Assembly: GCA_903915615.1 (NCBI GenBank)
Contig: CAIWTR010000261.1
Coordinates: 1 to 17,057, forward strand
Source of the DNA: an uncultured Armatimonadota bacterium
Lineage (GTDB): Bacteria; Armatimonadota; Armatimonadia; Armatimonadales; Armatimonadaceae
Direction: 5' to 3'
Length of the DNA stretch: 17,057 nt
This document shows, piece by piece, positions 1 to 6,186 of this stretch (positions are counted from its first letter, which is position 1; every line of letters starts with the position of its first letter). The notes beneath the pieces were generated by a model. That model had not been told where the DNA came from and did not search any database. It was given only the letters and a program-made list of their open reading frames with translations. A program made the position numbers and the translations under genes.

Positions 1-90
1 CCAATCGACAACCGCAGCGTGGATGACCCAGGAAAGCTTTCCCGTGTCCTCGGAGTAGGAATAACAGGAACGGTTGAGATAAAGCTGTAA
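1..90 (+). CDS. C-terminal end of an unidentified protein (truncated by window start)
   Basis: Reading from base 1 gives 29 residues without a stop, ending in GITGTVEIKL, then TAA followed at once by a second TAA (88-93). The stop lies just before the tRNA promoter, and the composition is plausible for a folded beta-strand tail. The fragment is too short to assign a family and I do not recognise it. It could be a chance open stretch, but the tandem stop and the position directly upstream of an independent tRNA unit fit a real gene end. Confidence 0.5.
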   Translation, partial: PIDNRSVDDPGKLSRVLGVGITGTVEIKL

Positions 91-96
91 TAAGGC

Positions 97-125
97 TTGA
101 CTCAATGCCTCTGACAGGATAATAT
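97..125 (+). promoter_or_regulatory. Sigma70-type promoter of the tRNA-Arg gene
   Basis: TTGACT at 97-102 and TAATAT at 120-125 are separated by exactly 17 bases, each one mismatch from the housekeeping consensus. Transcription would start near 131-133, a few bases before the mature tRNA 5' end at 136. This is the best promoter match I found in the window and it fits the strong constitutive expression expected of a stable RNA gene. Confidence 0.85.
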
Positions 126-135
126 TCTCCTCGTT

Positions 136-209
136 GCACCCGTAGCTCAGTGGATTAGAGCGTCTGGTTGCGGTCCAGAAGGTCAGGGGTTCGAATCCCT
201 TCGGGTGTA
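136..209 (+). tRNA. tRNA-Arg, anticodon GCG
   Basis: The sequence folds as a complete cloverleaf. The acceptor arms are 136-142 and 202-208, with a G-U first pair and discriminator A209. The D stem is 145-148/158-161, the anticodon stem 163-167/175-179, and the T stem 185-189/197-201 with a TTCGAAT loop. The anticodon loop 168-174 is TTGCGGT, placing GCG at 170-172, which reads CGC (and CGU by wobble). C35 and an A after GG in the D loop (A20 position) are arginine identity elements, supporting Arg. The 3' CCA is not encoded. Most bacteria read CGN with anticodon ACG modified to ICG, so GCG is unusual. Confidence 0.93.
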
Positions 210-212
210 CTG

Positions 213-245
213 CCGCCTCTCACATGTGAGAGGCGGTTTCCTTTT
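213..245 (+). terminator. Rho-independent terminator of the tRNA unit
   Basis: Bases 213-236 form a perfect 24-base palindrome centred on CATG, giving a GC-rich hairpin. It is followed by a T-rich tail at 237-245. It starts 4 bases after the tRNA 3' end, so it defines a single-gene tRNA transcript. The T-run is interrupted by two C residues. Confidence 0.85.
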
Positions 246-250
246 AACTA

Positions 251-269
251 GGCACATTACGAATGTGTC
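251..269. repeat. Short inverted repeat, unknown role
   Basis: CACATT (253-258) and AATGTG (262-267) are perfect inverted arms around a 3-base centre, extendable by G-T and G-C pairs to 251-269. It lies just after the tRNA terminator. The rest of the stretch up to 359 shows no ORF with coding character and no RNA gene that I can recognise. It could be a weak second hairpin, an operator or chance. Confidence 0.25.
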
Positions 270-359
270 CGACCACTAAACCCGGTGCGTCTCATCTTTT
301 CCGACGGCTGATGCTCCCATCGTGCATTCGCTTGTCGTCCATCCGCCTGTCTGAGCTTC

Positions 360-403
360 CAAATAGACAACACCCCCAGTATCGATATTGACGCTGGAGG
401 TGT
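360..403 (-). terminator. Candidate terminator of the hldA-ugd unit
   Basis: On the minus strand, ACACCTCCAG (403 to 394) pairs with CTGGGGGTGT (379 to 370) over ten positions including one U-G pair, with a 14-base loop, then a modest T-rich tail (369 to 360). It lies about 30 bases past the stop of the UDP-glucose dehydrogenase gene, where a terminator is expected. The tail is not a clean T-run, so efficiency is uncertain. Confidence 0.45.
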
Positions 404-431
404 GATCGTTTGTGAACGTTGTTAGTGCAGG

Positions 432-1769
432 CTACGCAGCGCTTTGACCAGCGGCCTTTTCCTGGTTAGGGCACTTATAGCCTCGACCAACTCCAACATA
501 CTGGAAGCCAAGCCGCTTGACCTTCTCAGGATCGTAGAGATTACGTCCATCAAAGAGCCAGTTACCATTCATCGTGGCCTTGAGCTTTTCAAGATTTATC
601 TGCTTGAACTCATTCCACTCCGTCACTACGACGACCGCATCCGCATCTTCGACAGCCTCAAAGGCTGAGCGTGCATAATGCAGCTCCGGCAAGTAACGCT
701 TGCAGTTGTCGGCAGCGATTGGATCGAATGCAGACACTGTAGCGCCGTGGGCTTGCAAGCCAAGGATTACATCGATGGACTTTGCATCACGCATGTCATC
801 CGTGTTGGCCTTGAAGGCAAGTCCTAGAACCGCAATTTTGCGTCCTTCGACACCACCCATACAGGTGACAATCGAATCAACAAAGCGCTTTGGTTGGAGA
901 TCATTGGTTGCGACGGTTGCTTCAAGGAGTGGGAATGGTACGCCAGCCGCATTCGCGGTATGGAGAAGGCTGGTGGTGTCCTTCGGGAAACAACTACCGC
1001 CATAGCCGATTCCAGCGTTGAGGAATGCCGCACCAATACGCTTATCCTGCCCAACCCCCTTCATCACCTGAACGACATCTGCACCTGCTGCATCACAGAG
1101 GTTAGCAATCGAGTTCGCAAAGGAGATCTTCATTGCAAGGAAGGCATTCGATGCGTACTTGATAATCTCTGCAGATGCCACATCGGTGATAATCATCGGG
1201 CGCTCAAGCGGAGCGTAGAGCTCGATAATCTTCATCGCGACGTTTTGGTTAGGAGCTCCCACAACGATGCGGTCTGGGTTGAATGCATCCTGGATGGCGC
1301 TGCCTTCCCGGAGGAACTCAGGGTTGGAGACAACATCAAAGTCTACGTTGCGGCGGCGGTTCTGTTCAATGACCTCGCGGACAAAGCTGCCCGTGCCAAC
1401 AGGAACGGTTGACTTGTTGACGATGACTTTGTAGCGGTCCATGGATGCAGCGATCGAGCGCGCAGCGCCTTCGACCTGAGACATATCGGTGGAACCGTCA
1501 TCCTTTGGAGGTGTACCAACACAGATGTAAACGACATCGGAGCGGCGAACCGCAGTGTCGATATCCGTTGTGAAGACCAAGCGGCCTTCATCGACATTAC
1601 GCAGCACCAGCTCTTCAAGTCCGGGTTCATAGATGGGCATGTCGCCGGCACGCAGGCGATTGACCTTTGCCTCGTCCTTGTCGACGCAGACAACATCGTT
1701 TCCGAGGTCAGCGAAAACAACGCCGGTAACCAATCCTACATAACCAGTACCAATGACACAAATATTCAT
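432..1769 (-). CDS. ugd: UDP-glucose 6-dehydrogenase
   Basis: This protein oxidises UDP-glucose to UDP-glucuronate with two NAD+ in the cytoplasm, supplying precursors for surface or exported polysaccharides. It is 445 residues, normal for the family. The N-terminal NAD-binding motif GTGYVG is at 7-12, the substrate segment NPEFLREGSA at 149-158, and the catalytic-cysteine motif GYGGSCFPKDT has its Cys at about 260. The C-terminal UDP-binding domain follows (ends around 425), with a short polar tail. The start has a good ribosome-binding site, AGGAG on the minus strand at 1779-1775, five bases before the ATG. It lies 49 bases downstream of the heptose kinase gene on the same strand, consistent with a two-gene envelope-sugar operon. 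A related UDP-sugar dehydrogenase specificity (for example UDP-ManNAc) is possible but less likely given the motif set. Confidence 0.93.
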   Translation of the reverse strand: MNICVIGTGYVGLVTGVVFADLGNDVVCVDKDEAKVNRLRAGDMPIYEPGLEELVLRNVDEGRLVFTTDIDTAVRRSDVVYICVGTPPKDDGSTDMSQVEGAARSIAASMDRYKVIVNKSTVPVGTGSFVREVIEQNRRRNVDFDVVSNPEFLREGSAIQDAFNPDRIVVGAPNQNVAMKIIELYAPLERPMIITDVASAEIIKYASNAFLAMKISFANSIANLCDAAGADVVQVMKGVGQDKRIGAAFLNAGIGYGGSCFPKDTTSLLHTANAAGVPFPLLEATVATNDLQPKRFVDSIVTCMGGVEGRKIAVLGLAFKANTDDMRDAKSIDVILGLQAHGATVSAFDPIAADNCKRYLPELHYARSAFEAVEDADAVVVVTEWNEFKQINLEKLKATMNGNWLFDGRNLYDPEKVKRLGFQYVGVGRGYKCPNQEKAAGQSAA

Positions 1770-1818
1770 AACTGCTCCTGTGGACGATTGTTGGATGCTG
1801 CGATGGCGTTCTTAAGGG

Positions 1819-2802
1819 TTAAAGTAAGATTTCTATCTCCGCCACGCTTGCTGAAACGACTCCACTCTTACGTACGACAGCTCCACCTGCTGCGTTTCCA
1901 AGCAAAACTGATGTAGCAACATCACCACCGGCAGCCAAGCCAATCGTCGCAACTGCCAATGTAGAATCCCCCGCACCAGCCACATCGTAAACCTCAACCG
2001 GATGCGCTGGGACATCTGTAGCGGTTCCATCTGCATGAAAAACCGTCAGCCCCTTTGGTCCGCGCGTCACGAGGAGATTAATCACCCCGAGAACTCCGCG
2101 TAACTCAGCACCGGCTGCATGAAAATCAAGCTCATCCAAGGATGCAAATCTGTGGGAACGACTCGCGGCATCCGCTTCGGAGCGGTTTAGCTGTACCAAG
2201 TCGCCGCCAGCAAACCAGCTCACCGACCGAGGCTTTGGATTAGCAGTTACGATTAGGCCTTTTGCCTTAGCGCGCTCCAACAATCGCCTCGCAATGGCCT
2301 CTGTAAAGACACCTTTTTCATAGTCTGAGAACAAAACGGCATCGACGTGTTCAAACACGCCTTCGATGGTGCTGCAGAAGTCATCCACCTGATCGCTTGC
2401 GAGCGGTGTACGAACTTCGCGGTCCACACGAACGATTTGCTGACTCCCCGCAATGACGCGCGTTTTACGTGTCGTAGGGCGGTCACCGGCTTTGAAAACT
2501 GCTGAGACATCGGCACCAGAACGGTCAAGAAATGCCAACAAATCATCACCCGCATTGTCACGTCCAACGATTCCGGCGACGAAAACATTTGCTCCGAGAG
2601 CCAGCAGCTGCTGCGCTACATTTGCCGCACCACCTGGCGCTAATGTCTCATTTTGGACATCTACCACGAGGACCGGTGCCTCCGGTGAAACACGGCTGGT
2701 AGTGCCCCAAATATGCTCATCCACCATCAGGTCGCCAACCACCAAAATCCTGCAGGTTGGTGCGGATGCAAGGAGCTGCTTCGCGTTGCTCGAGAGTGCC
2801 AT
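1819..2802 (-). CDS. hldA: PfkB-family kinase, D-glycero-beta-D-manno-heptose-7-phosphate kinase type (HldA / HldE domain I)
   Basis: This is a PfkB/ribokinase-fold sugar kinase of 327 residues, best matching the kinase half of HldE (RfaE), which phosphorylates heptose-7-phosphate at C1 for ADP-heptose and LPS core synthesis. Visible features are GGAANVA at 57-63, RVDREV at 125-130, SDYEKGV at 159-165, and the PfkB signature DVAGAGDS at 273-280 with the catalytic base Asp279. The family's usual DPK is NPK here (188-190). The protein stops after the kinase fold, so the adenylyltransferase (HldC) half must be encoded elsewhere. The ATG has no clear Shine-Dalgarno, but a consensus TATAAT ends seven bases before it, suggesting a leaderless mRNA. 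The gene leads the unit with ugd downstream. Another PfkB substrate cannot be fully excluded. Confidence 0.8.
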   Translation of the reverse strand: MALSSNAKQLLASAPTCRILVVGDLMVDEHIWGTTSRVSPEAPVLVVDVQNETLAPGGAANVAQQLLALGANVFVAGIVGRDNAGDDLLAFLDRSGADVSAVFKAGDRPTTRKTRVIAGSQQIVRVDREVRTPLASDQVDDFCSTIEGVFEHVDAVLFSDYEKGVFTEAIARRLLERAKAKGLIVTANPKPRSVSWFAGGDLVQLNRSEADAASRSHRFASLDELDFHAAGAELRGVLGVINLLVTRGPKGLTVFHADGTATDVPAHPVEVYDVAGAGDSTLAVATIGLAAGGDVATSVLLGNAAGGAVVRKSGVVSASVAEIEILL

Positions 2803-2809
2803 GCCAGCA

Positions 2810-2838
2810 ATTATACAAGTCGCATGAACACCGTGATA
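2810..2838 (-). promoter_or_regulatory. Promoter of hldA, -10 box adjoining the start codon
   Basis: On the minus strand a perfect TATAAT occupies 2815-2810. The matching -35 region at a 17-base spacing (2838-2833) reads TATCAC and is weak. The predicted start of transcription is at or one base before the hldA ATG (2802), so the mRNA would have essentially no leader. No Shine-Dalgarno is visible between the -10 box and the ATG. Confidence 0.55.
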
Positions 2839-2855
2839 CGAAAAGCCATCAATGA

Positions 2856-2885
2856 TTGAATATTCCTGTTTTTACGTAGTACAGT
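2856..2885 (+). promoter_or_regulatory. Promoter of the membrane protein / DUF1800 / DUF1501 operon
   Basis: TTGAAT at 2856-2861 and TACAGT at 2880-2885 are spaced 18 bases apart. Predicted transcription start is near 2892, leaving about 23 bases of leader before the ATG at 2915. A purine-rich stretch (GGGAAAGAAG, 2901-2910) there could act as a ribosome-binding site. The promoter lies back to back with that of hldA in the 112-base intergenic gap. Confidence 0.5.
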
Positions 2886-2914
2886 AACGCGGTACGCGAA
2901 GGGAAAGAAGCCGG

Positions 2915-3433
2915 ATGACACAGGGTGATGTTAACTATGCGCTCATACTTGGATTTGCGGTTGCGATCGTACTCTGGTCAACGATAATCCTTGCTCGCTA
3001 CCTCTTTCCATCCCGAACGGCTGTGATTCGTTCGATCATCATGGCAACCCCGCTAAAAACCGGAATCATCGGAGGCATCATCACTGTTGTCGCCGTCGGC
3101 GGCGGCGTGGCAATGATGAATGCCCAGCCAGCGGTTGTCAAGATACTTGGCATCGCGATTGCTTGTTGGGCTGGCGTACACGGTATTTTGGGATCGGCAG
3201 CCATTATGGATGAGCTGACTGACCGGCTCTCCACCGATGTCGCAGGAAACCGTATGGCAACATCCGCTAAAGCCGCAGGAATGCTGATCGGGGCCGGCTT
3301 AGTTCCCCTGATTGGTTGGGCGCTGTTCTTCCCCGCCCTCTTTGCACTGTCAGTTGGTGGGTCCCTCGGAGTTCGCAAGGCACTCAAGACGCAGCAGTCA
3401 CGCTCCCTTGAAACGGAAGCGCAGGCAGGCTGA
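2915..3433 (+). CDS. Small multi-pass membrane protein of unknown function
   Basis: The 172-residue protein is dominated by hydrophobic segments, roughly at residues 8-28, 48-68, 74-95 and 118-150, the last perhaps two spans or a re-entrant segment. Between the third and fourth is a polar loop with DELTDRLSTDVAGNR, and the tail after 155 is short and charged. No signal peptidase site, enzyme motif or known family is recognised. Its stop codon shares one base with the ATG of the DUF1800 gene (TGATG at 3431-3435), so translation is probably coupled. A role in supporting export or anchoring of the two following proteins is an inference from position only. Confidence 0.75.
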   Translation: MTQGDVNYALILGFAVAIVLWSTIILARYLFPSRTAVIRSIIMATPLKTGIIGGIITVVAVGGGVAMMNAQPAVVKILGIAIACWAGVHGILGSAAIMDELTDRLSTDVAGNRMATSAKAAGMLIGAGLVPLIGWALFFPALFALSVGGSLGVRKALKTQQSRSLETEAQAG

Positions 3434-4872
3434 TGCTAGACAGGCGAACGCTGATTGTCGCGACGGCCGGGCTTGCAGCGGGATGTAAACCTGTCAGGAC
3501 ATCGCTTGATCCGCGCTCACAATACTTTCCTGACCGAACTACCAAAACAACAAATCAAGATCGAATCCGCGCCAAACATCTTGTGTCGCGGGCGGGCTTT
3601 GGCCCCACACCAGCTCTCATCGAGGATGTCCTTTCCCTCGGCCTTGATGGTTGGATTGATAAACAGCTGACTCCCCCAACCGAAGTCATCGGGCCTGCGA
3701 CCTACCTGCAACCAACCGAAACAACCGGGCTGCATTTTCGCTTGAACAGCCTTCCCTGCCTGCGGCCGGGTGCGATTTATGAGCTACGGGATGTCTCACA
3801 GCCGCGCGTGTTAAGCGAGCTGTCTGCCGCAACGATTCTCCGCTCCACGTATTCTCAGTGGCAGCTTCGCGAGCGGATGTGCCAGTTTTGGACCAACCAT
3901 TTCAACATTTATGGTCGAAAGGTTGCGACGGCACGTGAGCGAAAACAGGCCGATGCCGAGCTGCTCTACTTCCTCGCAGATGACCAACGAACCGTCATTC
4001 GCCCCCATGCGCTTGGCCGTTTTCACGATTTGATTGATGCCAGTATCAAGTCTCCAGCGATGATTGGCTATCTCGATAACCAACTGAACAAAAGTGGCAA
4101 TGTAAACGAGAATTACGCCCGCGAGCTGCTTGAGCTACACACACTCGGTGTGGATGGCGGGTACACGCAAGCCGACGTCAAAAACGTGGCAAAATTGCTG
4201 AGCGGCTGGACGATTGAGGATGGCTTTCTTAAGCGTGTTGGAACAGTTGTTTTTGATGGCAAGAACCACACACGCGGTGAAAAAGATGTCCTGGGGGTTC
4301 CCATCAATGAGCCGAACGGCGAAGCAGAACGTGACAAATTAGTCGAAATTGTTACCAGCCACGGAGCGACAGCACGGTTCATCACTGCAAAACTCGTGGA
4401 CTTTTTCTGCGGGAATGAGAGTGACACCCACGCTTTGAAAGAGACTAGTGCACGGGTCTACAGACAATCCGCAGGGGCCATCGATAAAGTTGTCAGGCAC
4501 ATCCTCCTTAGCGATGCGTTCTATGCATCAAAACCCAAATTTAGACAACCGTTTGATTACCTCATCGCGTGTCTAAGGGCAACAAATGCGGATACATCCG
4601 GCATCGGAAACATCCAGTACCAGCTTGAACGCATGGGCCAGCCGCTTCACCAGTGGCCGATGCCAGATGGCTACCCGGACACGACCACGGCTTGGGTAGG
4701 CAACATGATTCCAAGGTGGCAATTCGCTCTTGATCTTGGCAGCAACAGCATCCAGAACACAAAACTGGATAACAACGCTGTCAAGCATTTGTGTCGTAAC
4801 CGATTTACAACGGCATCTGATGCAGACAGAATCACCGCAGTCCTCGCATCACCGGAGTTCCAATGGGCCTGA
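3433..4872 (+). CDS. DUF1800 family exported protein
   Basis: This 479-residue protein belongs to DUF1800 (PF08811), a family of unknown biochemical function that is typically paired with DUF1501. Hallmarks are HLVSRAGFGPTP at 49-60, FWTNHF at 152-157, NENYARELLELHTLGV at 225-240 followed by GGYTQADV, and PDGYP near residue 415. The N-terminus, MLDRRTLIVATAGLAAGC, has a twin-arginine pair, a hydrophobic stretch and a Cys at 18 preceded by AAG. It may be a Tat-exported lipoprotein, although the lipobox has Ala where Leu is usual at -3. The start overlaps the upstream stop by one base, and the end overlaps the DUF1501 start by ten. The family assignment is firm; export route and role are inferred. 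Confidence 0.9.
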   Translation: MLDRRTLIVATAGLAAGCKPVRTSLDPRSQYFPDRTTKTTNQDRIRAKHLVSRAGFGPTPALIEDVLSLGLDGWIDKQLTPPTEVIGPATYLQPTETTGLHFRLNSLPCLRPGAIYELRDVSQPRVLSELSAATILRSTYSQWQLRERMCQFWTNHFNIYGRKVATARERKQADAELLYFLADDQRTVIRPHALGRFHDLIDASIKSPAMIGYLDNQLNKSGNVNENYARELLELHTLGVDGGYTQADVKNVAKLLSGWTIEDGFLKRVGTVVFDGKNHTRGEKDVLGVPINEPNGEAERDKLVEIVTSHGATARFITAKLVDFFCGNESDTHALKETSARVYRQSAGAIDKVVRHILLSDAFYASKPKFRQPFDYLIACLRATNADTSGIGNIQYQLERMGQPLHQWPMPDGYPDTTTAWVGNMIPRWQFALDLGSNSIQNTKLDNNAVKHLCRNRFTTASDADRITAVLASPEFQWA

Positions 4873-6128
4873 CGCCGCGCCCACTGTGCGAAACTACCGC
4901 GCCACACTTGCACTCCATTGCCGGGATGTCGACCTTGCCTGCAACGATTCTGTCCTCGTGGCTGGGTGCATCCGGGATAACCAATGTAAGCGCCACACCG
5001 TCAGACCGAAAGCTTGTCGTGCTGTTCCTCCGTGGTGCGATGGACGGTGCAAGCCTTATTGTGCCTTTTGGTGATGATGAGTATCACAATCACCGCCGGA
5101 CAATCGGACTTGGAACACCTAAGTCTGGTCTGATCGACCTAGATGGCTTTTATGGCCTCCACCCAGCGGCGGCAACATTGAAGCCTTGGTATAGCAAAGG
5201 TAAGCTCGCAGCGATTCACGCCATTGGGAGTATGGACCAGACGCGATCCCACTTCGAAGCGATGGCAACCATGGAGCGTGGTGCGGAAGGTCAGGCGCAG
5301 GAGCTCAGTAGTGGCTGGCTCGCGCGGGCACTACACGCAACGCAACCCGCTACTCCAAGTCCCTTGCGGGCTGTCACCTTTGGTTCCCTCCTCCCCGATA
5401 CGCTCCGCGGAGCCCCAAGCCCATCGGTGATCCGGACAATCAACGATGTCAAACTTGGCGGGTCGAAAGCCTTACGCGGGATTATCAAGCAGCTCTATGA
5501 AGCTGGAGATACAGCCGCACATGCAAGTGGACTTGCGGCGCTGCGTGTGCTCGATGCGATGGATAAGGTCAATCCTGATGCCTATGTGCCGGCAGCTGGT
5601 GCGACATATCCAACATCTCCAACCGGTGAGTCGCTCCGCCAGGCCGCATTGCTCCTAAAGGCTAATGTTGGCGCGACCAGCGTCTTCCTTGACAGTACAG
5701 GCTGGGATTCCCATGTGACACAGGGAACATCCAGTGGTTACCTTGCAGGCTTGTTTACAGACCTAGCAGGCGCATTGGATGCCTTTGTAACGGACATCGG
5801 ACCGATGCTCGAAAAGACGACCATTGTCGTGATGACTGAATTTGGACGCCGCATCCCGGAAAACTCCGCTCTTGGGACGGATCATGGACGCGCAGGCGCA
5901 TGGCTGGTGCTTGGAAATGGAGTCACAGGAGGCAAGGTGCATGCCGAGTGGCCGGGCCTCAAAACCGAACAGCTCGATGGTCCTGGAGATCTTCGCGTGA
6001 CAACGGACTATCGAAATGTGCTCCTGGAAATTAGCCAGCTGGTGTTTGGACAGGCCATCACCAGTTCTGCACTGTTCCCTGGTCTTGTCTATAAACCAAG
6101 CGGAGTGTTCCCAAAGGCACTGACGTAG
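4863..6128 (+). CDS. DUF1501 family protein (alkaline-phosphatase/sulfatase-like fold)
   Basis: This is a 421-residue DUF1501 (PF07394) protein, the usual partner of DUF1800. The family core is clear: KLVVLFLRGAMDGASLIVP at 50-68, the GWDSH motif in the middle (around residue 280), and MTEFGRRIPENSALGTDHG from about 324. The family resembles alkaline-phosphatase-superfamily hydrolases but has no established reaction. Family members usually start with a Tat leader of the LTRRSFL type. Here the equivalent stretch reads LTPRPLCE and the following segment is poorly hydrophobic, so export is doubtful or may depend on the partner. The ATG has GGAG about six bases upstream and overlaps the previous stop. 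A later in-frame Met22 is a possible alternative start. Confidence 0.9.
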   Translation: MGLTPRPLCETTAPHLHSIAGMSTLPATILSSWLGASGITNVSATPSDRKLVVLFLRGAMDGASLIVPFGDDEYHNHRRTIGLGTPKSGLIDLDGFYGLHPAAATLKPWYSKGKLAAIHAIGSMDQTRSHFEAMATMERGAEGQAQELSSGWLARALHATQPATPSPLRAVTFGSLLPDTLRGAPSPSVIRTINDVKLGGSKALRGIIKQLYEAGDTAAHASGLAALRVLDAMDKVNPDAYVPAAGATYPTSPTGESLRQAALLLKANVGATSVFLDSTGWDSHVTQGTSSGYLAGLFTDLAGALDAFVTDIGPMLEKTTIVVMTEFGRRIPENSALGTDHGRAGAWLVLGNGVTGGKVHAEWPGLKTEQLDGPGDLRVTTDYRNVLLEISQLVFGQAITSSALFPGLVYKPSGVFPKALT

Positions 6129-6142
6129 GCCGTTCAGAAATG

Positions 6143-6180
6143 AAAAAAGCCCCTCTGGATGTTAGGTCCGAGGGGCTTTT
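6143..6180. terminator. Bidirectional rho-independent terminator
   Basis: A-run 6143-6148, GCCCCTC at 6149-6155, loop, GAGGGGC at 6170-6176, then TTTT at 6177-6180. Read on either strand this is a GC stem followed by a T-run. It serves both the plus-strand DUF1501 gene ending at 6128 and the minus-strand esterase gene ending at 6187. Confidence 0.92.
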
Positions 6181-6186
6181 CTGTAT

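Noticed and set aside
894..1412. 172-codon open frame on the plus strand
   Set aside because: Antisense to ugd, which has complete family motifs; the translated sequence has no domain character.
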